DNA from: Gonium pectorale
Lineage: Eukaryota > Chlorophyta > Chlorophyceae > Chlamydomonadales > Volvocaceae
Assembly (NCBI GenBank): GCA_001584585.1
Contig: LSYV01000006.1
Span: 3,205,386-3,264,372 of the forward strand
Direction: 5' to 3'
DNA length: 58,987 bases
The notes under the pieces are model-generated. The model did not search any database. It was not told the origin of the DNA and saw nothing but the letters and a program-made list of their open reading frames with translations. Shown here piece by piece: positions 55,202-58,987 of the stretch. Every line of letters begins with the position of its first letter. The first letter of the stretch is position 1. A program made the translations under genes and the position numbers.

Positions 55202-57695
55202 TCAGGCAGAGAGGGACGGGGGCAGCAGCGGCCGCAGGGTGCAGAGGAGGCGAAACATGTTGACGGTGGCATGCACCGCCTCGATCCGGTCAGCGTCCTG
55301 AGCGAGAGAGCAGCAGGAACAAGAACCGTCCAGCATCAAGTAACAAAGTGAGGCACATGTGAGCCCACGGTGACCCATTCAGCGGGCATTCAGAACTCAC
55401 CATGCAAAGGTTGAAGCACTTGCTGATGCTGACCGGGTGCTGGTGTTGTTCCTTGAGCAGGACGTAGAACTGAGCAAACAAAGAAACGATTGCGTCTTGC
55501 ACCAAATCACTTGCTACACAAGTTGCGAGATCTACCTGCAGCAGCCCGCCAGCTGCCGCGTAGCAGGGCAGGTAGGGAAGGTCACCGAAGGCGATCCGCG
55601 GCCACACAGGCCCTGCACACAAGTCCCAAGAACGTTGTCAACGCTATCGACCTATACGGCCCTAAGTGTGTGCACCTCACCCATCTTGGAGGCCAGCTCC
55701 CGAACGGCGACCAGCATGTCACAGCTGCGCGCCTTCTCCTCCCCCTGCGCCGGAATATGCATTGGATGGGCAATCCGGTGCACGGCACATCCGTGATGGC
55801 GCCTAGCCTGCACCAGGCGCTCACGCGTTTCCTGTTGGGGTGCTGGTAGACTGAAGTCAACCGCCCCAAAGGGCGGGCCAGGTGCGAGCGGACATGCAAG
55901 GTGTGCGGTGATGCCACGTCGATAGAGGACGAGCTGCATGCTTTGTGCGAGTGCCCATGCTATGAGCGCCTTTGCGACTAATTTGAAGGCGTATCGCACT
56001 TCAAGCGCCGGGACATGATTACGACTATGAAGGAGGCCACACTTGCTGAGATGGCCGCCTAGGCACGCCATACTTCGGCGCCAGGCGCTGAAGCCGGGTA
56101 GAGACGGCAATCATGACCCTATACCCCAACCCACCACTCGCATTTCTTCCATGCCCCTCCCCCCGGCTTTGACGGACGTTCACCTGTATCTTCACTGTAT
56201 CTACCTGCGCCCAAGTTGCCATCAGCAAATGCTAAAAGGAACACATACCCCACGCGCCCCCGACTCACCTTGAACACGAGTGTGTCGTCAACCCATACGC
56301 ATAAGTCTGGGCGCCGTGCTTTGAGCGTGGCTCCAGACGTGTCCAACTCGTCGTGTGCAATGCGGTGAGGCAACAGCCCTGCAGGGATATCGAGCTAGGT
56401 TGCAGGGTTGTTTGATTTGCTCGCAACAACCACGTACCGTACCTGTCCACAAGTGCAGCCGAATGAGTATGCTGTCAATAATCGTGCTGAGCTCGAAGGA
56501 CTGCGCCCCCTCCGCGTCGTTACTGTACCGGGTGGTGATAGCCACGTAGTTCACGGCACAGAAGCCGAAAGCCCCGGGGTTCCTCTCCACGAGGTGCTGC
56601 ACCCGGCGGTTTGCTGGGTCTGCGAACAGCCGGTTGTACAATGCGGTGTCGACTGGCAGCTTCCCGCCCAGCGGCTTCTCCAGGAAGGCCCGAAGCGCGG
56701 CCACCGAGATCGGCCGCTCAAGCTCTGCCAGGTCTCCGATTAAGCATCGCGCCACATCGCTGCTGCTGTCTGCGTTAAGAACACATTGAAGGGGGCAACA
56801 ACCTTATTTGAGTAGTGTCGCTACGTGCTACCGCCTGGCGCGATGGTGCACCACATTCCTTTGCACCTCGGGAGGGATGTAACTAGAATATGGGGCTTGG
56901 CAGCCGCCCTCTCGATCGGCCATGCAACCGCCTTAGCCTCTGACCGACGAGGGCCTACTGCAATAAAGCTGCGTGGCCCCGCCTCAGCGCCTCCCGCAGA
57001 ACAACACCCCCCGCGCCCGGCGGACACACGCCGGGAACCGAACCCAAGGCCAGGGTTTGCGCACCCACCCATCATCCGCGCAATTCCTGTCGGTTTCTTG
57101 TTCCTGCGAGAAAGGTGCACCCGTAAACCCGGAACCTACCGTAAGCTGCCGCGTCCCCAGGACCAGGACCAGCTGCAACGCCTGCAAACGGAAGACGGGC
57201 ACCGTGTCGCCGCATTGCCCTCCCCGCGGAGGCAGGCGACACCTTGCTGCCGCCTTGGTGGGACCCAACTTATCAACAACACCAACTCTAGCAACCCGCG
57301 GCGGTTAGGTGTGCGGCAGGTTTGCGCCCAACGAGTCCATCGCCACTTCGCAGCGTCAAGATATGGCCAGCAATGCATGGCGTACTATTCCTGCCGTTTG
57401 CCTGAAGGCATCGCGAGCGCAATACAAGAGGCCCGGAACCCTCACCCGCACGCAGCTCCTCCTTGAGCAGCAGCAGCTTCTCCTCGCGCAGCTGCTCCTC
57501 CTCCTTGCGCAGCTGCTCCTCCTTCTTGCGCAGGTGCTCCTTCTCCTTGCGCAGGCGCTGCTTCTCCTCCTCGCTGATGCCTGGCTTACTAAGCTTCTCC
57601 TCGACCTCGACTATCTGGCTCTCCACCTTCTTGATGCTGGTGTCGACACCCTTAATCTCCGCTTCAAGAGAAGCCGGGCTGGTGCTCGAGGCCAT
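55202..57695 (-). CDS. Crinkler-type (CR) protein: coiled coil plus PD-(D/E)xK nuclease-like domain, no kinase
   Basis: Seven phase-consistent exons in coding order: 57446-57695, 56443-56769, 56269-56378, 55681-55744, 55536-55612, 55401-55469 and 55202-55297 (TGA); 330 residues. Residues 18-83 form a highly charged coiled coil (SEEEKQRLRKEKEHLRKKEE). Residues 84-192 are an alpha-rich region (VARCLIGDLAELERPISVAA, GFCAVNYVAITTRYSNDAEG). The nuclease-like core spans an intron: ARRPDLCVWVDDTLVFK then GEEKARSCDMLV, giving the PD...E-x-K signature, followed by FGDLPYLPCYAAAGGLLQ and NMFRLLCTL. This layout matches the nuclease half of CR effector families; the kinase half found in the neighbouring gene is absent, with a stop in its place. 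The intron between VFK and GEEK is filled mostly by LINE-like copy D. No signal peptide. Role unknown. Confidence 0.7.
55781..56210 (+). mobile_element. LINE-like retrotransposon 3' remnant, copy D, inside an intron
   Basis: Reads VMAPSLHQALTRFLLGCW, then RARCERTCKVCGDA and EDELHALCECPCYERL (CxxC...H...C finger), with stops afterwards, then the shared 3' block and a tail with cacctgtatc. It lies within the 524-bp intron 55745-56268 of the minus-strand CR gene, in antisense, and makes up about 90% of that intron. It is the most complete finger among the four copies. Confidence 0.65.
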
Positions 57696-58987
57696 AGTTG
57701 ACTACTGGTGTTAGTGCCGCTTTACAGCATACACCGAGACAGCGGAGCATATATCAGAGTAAGCAGAGGGGTGCACAAGATTGGGATTGTTCTGGGGGCC
57801 GGTCAGGCCGCAGGATTAGTGGATTGGCCTCGGGCAAGACTTATTCGCGGGATTGAAGGACTGGGGATTGTGCGCTGGGGATGTGTTGCTAGGGTGGCGT
57901 TACGCCGTGTACGTGTTCCACGGTTCGTGTCCTAGTACGACGTCCTTGGATTTCCTTGGCTTCCCGTGGATGGTCCACGGCGCCCCCAGCATATTTGATC
58001 AACTTCTATTTGAGGTCAAGCTTGCCTGGCTTCTCACAGACTGACAGGATACTGTTCTATATCTCCACGCAAACAAACAAACATATACAAGGCCAACAGC
58101 AAGAAGGACCCATATCATGGCGTGCACGTGGAAAGGACTCCTGGAGGCGGCCCGCTGGCGGGGGCTGCAGCTGCATGTGCTGTACCTGTCGCCCAGTGTC
58201 CTCTCGCGCATGCGCTCCCCACGATCTGCCGTTGCCATGGAGGCGACGGCGGCGCTGTCCCTGGCGGCGACACCTGCTGAAGCGCCCTGATGGAGCTGCT
58301 GCCCAAGCCGGCGGCGGAATGCTGGCGGAGGCCTGGGCGGCGCTGACGGCGCCGCTGGCGGCTCACGGTGCGCCGCTGCCGTGCGGGTTGCTGTCGAACG
58401 CCACAATTCTGAAGGTCGTGCCTGTCGTCTCCCTGGGCCATCTACGGCGGATGCCGGGGCCACACGGATGGACGGACGGACGGACGGACGGACGGAGGGC
58501 GGGAGGTGAGTTGAGAGCAGCGTCGTGGCTAGCCTGCAGGGGAGGCCTCCCACGCGCCTGTCTTCTGTAGGTGCAAGTGTGGCAGGCAGTCCAAGGCTCC
58601 GTGTCCCAGTGGCGCCCGGTGTTGCAGCCGCGAGCAGTGCCAGGAGCTCATGCAGTTCGTTGAATGTCGTACCGGTGTTGGCCCTCCCCCCACAGACCGC
58701 TCTCCGCTGCAGTGCGTGCACTGTAAGCTGTGCCCTCTCAGTAGCAAGCAGTAGGTGCAGCCTTGTCTGCGCTCCACAGGAAACACCGGTGTGGGACGCC
58801 CTGGTAAGGGCGGGACCGGACCCGCGGCCAGGCGCGCAGGTTCCGGACCCGCGCGAGCTGCCGGCAGCGGTGCAGCCGGCAGCCGCGTTTCCACCAACAG
58901 GAGGACCCCACGACGTTGGAAGGCGACGCGCCCAGCACGCCGGGTTGCCCCGCCCGGCGGTCGGCATCGGGCGACGAAGCTGTGCGG
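57696..58987. other. 3'-end region of the window, no gene recognised
   Basis: Upstream of the minus-strand CR gene. A short + strand frame begins at ATG 58117 (MACTWKGLLEAARWRG, LHVLYLSPSVLSRM) and ends at TGA near 58288; it and the following open stretch to 58410 could be the start of a gene running beyond the window, but nothing identifies it. Confidence 0.35.
58467..58497 (+). repeat. (GGAC)n tetranucleotide repeat
   Basis: About seven copies of GGAC in tandem, with no coding context. Confidence 0.85.

Noticed and set aside
47727..57695. Recent transfer of CR genes from an oomycete or fungus
   Set aside because: The genes have introns and GC like their neighbours, and no phylogeny can be run here; an origin outside algae is not supported by what I can see.
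1..58987. CRISPR arrays, bacterial operons, rRNA genes and tRNA genes
   Set aside because: No regularly spaced direct repeats, no ribosome-binding-site pattern, and no rRNA or cloverleaf tRNA sequence was recognised; the gene structure is eukaryotic.

Overview
The window looks like nuclear DNA of a chlamydomonadalean (volvocine-type) green alga. It is GC-rich. Most genes are split by GT-AG introns of about 100-1000 bp, proteins carry long Ala/Pro/Gly/Ser/Gln-rich linkers, and a TGTAA poly(A) signal follows the ribosomal protein gene. The proteins are plant-like: ATG1, eL24 starting MVLKT, an aluminium-induced-protein-like fold, and mitochondrial bTHX. Species cannot be fixed from the sequence. 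A 386-bp assembly gap lies at 15625-16010.

Layout. 295-2542 (+): 3' exons of a bacterial-type, probably organellar aspartyl-tRNA synthetase, cut by the window start. 4122-5069 (+): an intron-free PP2A-type phosphatase catalytic subunit. 7203-9087 (+): cytosolic ribosomal protein eL24. 10071-12613 (+): a large disordered protein with two ubiquitin-interacting motifs. 15217-18868 (-): a glutamine-amidotransferase-like (DUF3700-type) protein with a long tail of repeated RRxS sites, interrupted by the gap. 19334-19982 (+): mitochondrial ribosomal protein bTHX. 21992-27261 (-): autophagy kinase ATG1, all ten exons phase-consistent. 29383-36564 (+): a 13-exon single-pass receptor-like TKL kinase. 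40152-44768 (-): a Cys-rich multi-pass membrane protein with the YGFLY motif and one apparent frameshift. 47727-51312 (+): a Crinkler-type (CR) protein joining a SAM-like region, a PD-(D/E)xK nuclease-like domain and an atypical kinase domain. 55202-57695 (-): a second CR-type protein with a coiled coil and nuclease-like domain but no kinase.

From about 27 kb onward the spacers carry decayed repeats. Four copies of a LINE-like 3' end (about 28.0, 38.9, 45.1 and 55.8 kb, all + strand) share a CxxC...C finger and tails built on ACCTGTA; one fills most of an intron of the second CR gene, in antisense. A second dispersed repeat of about 120 bp occurs at 38.1 and, inverted, at 53.7 kb, beside a strongly T-depleted tract (53841-54300).

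The genes do not form an operon or one pathway. Housekeeping genes (translation, phosphatase, autophagy) dominate the first half; the repeat-rich second half holds receptor-like, multi-pass membrane and CR-type genes. The CR pair is the most interesting content. All exon models are read by eye from splice sites, phase and family likeness, not from transcripts.
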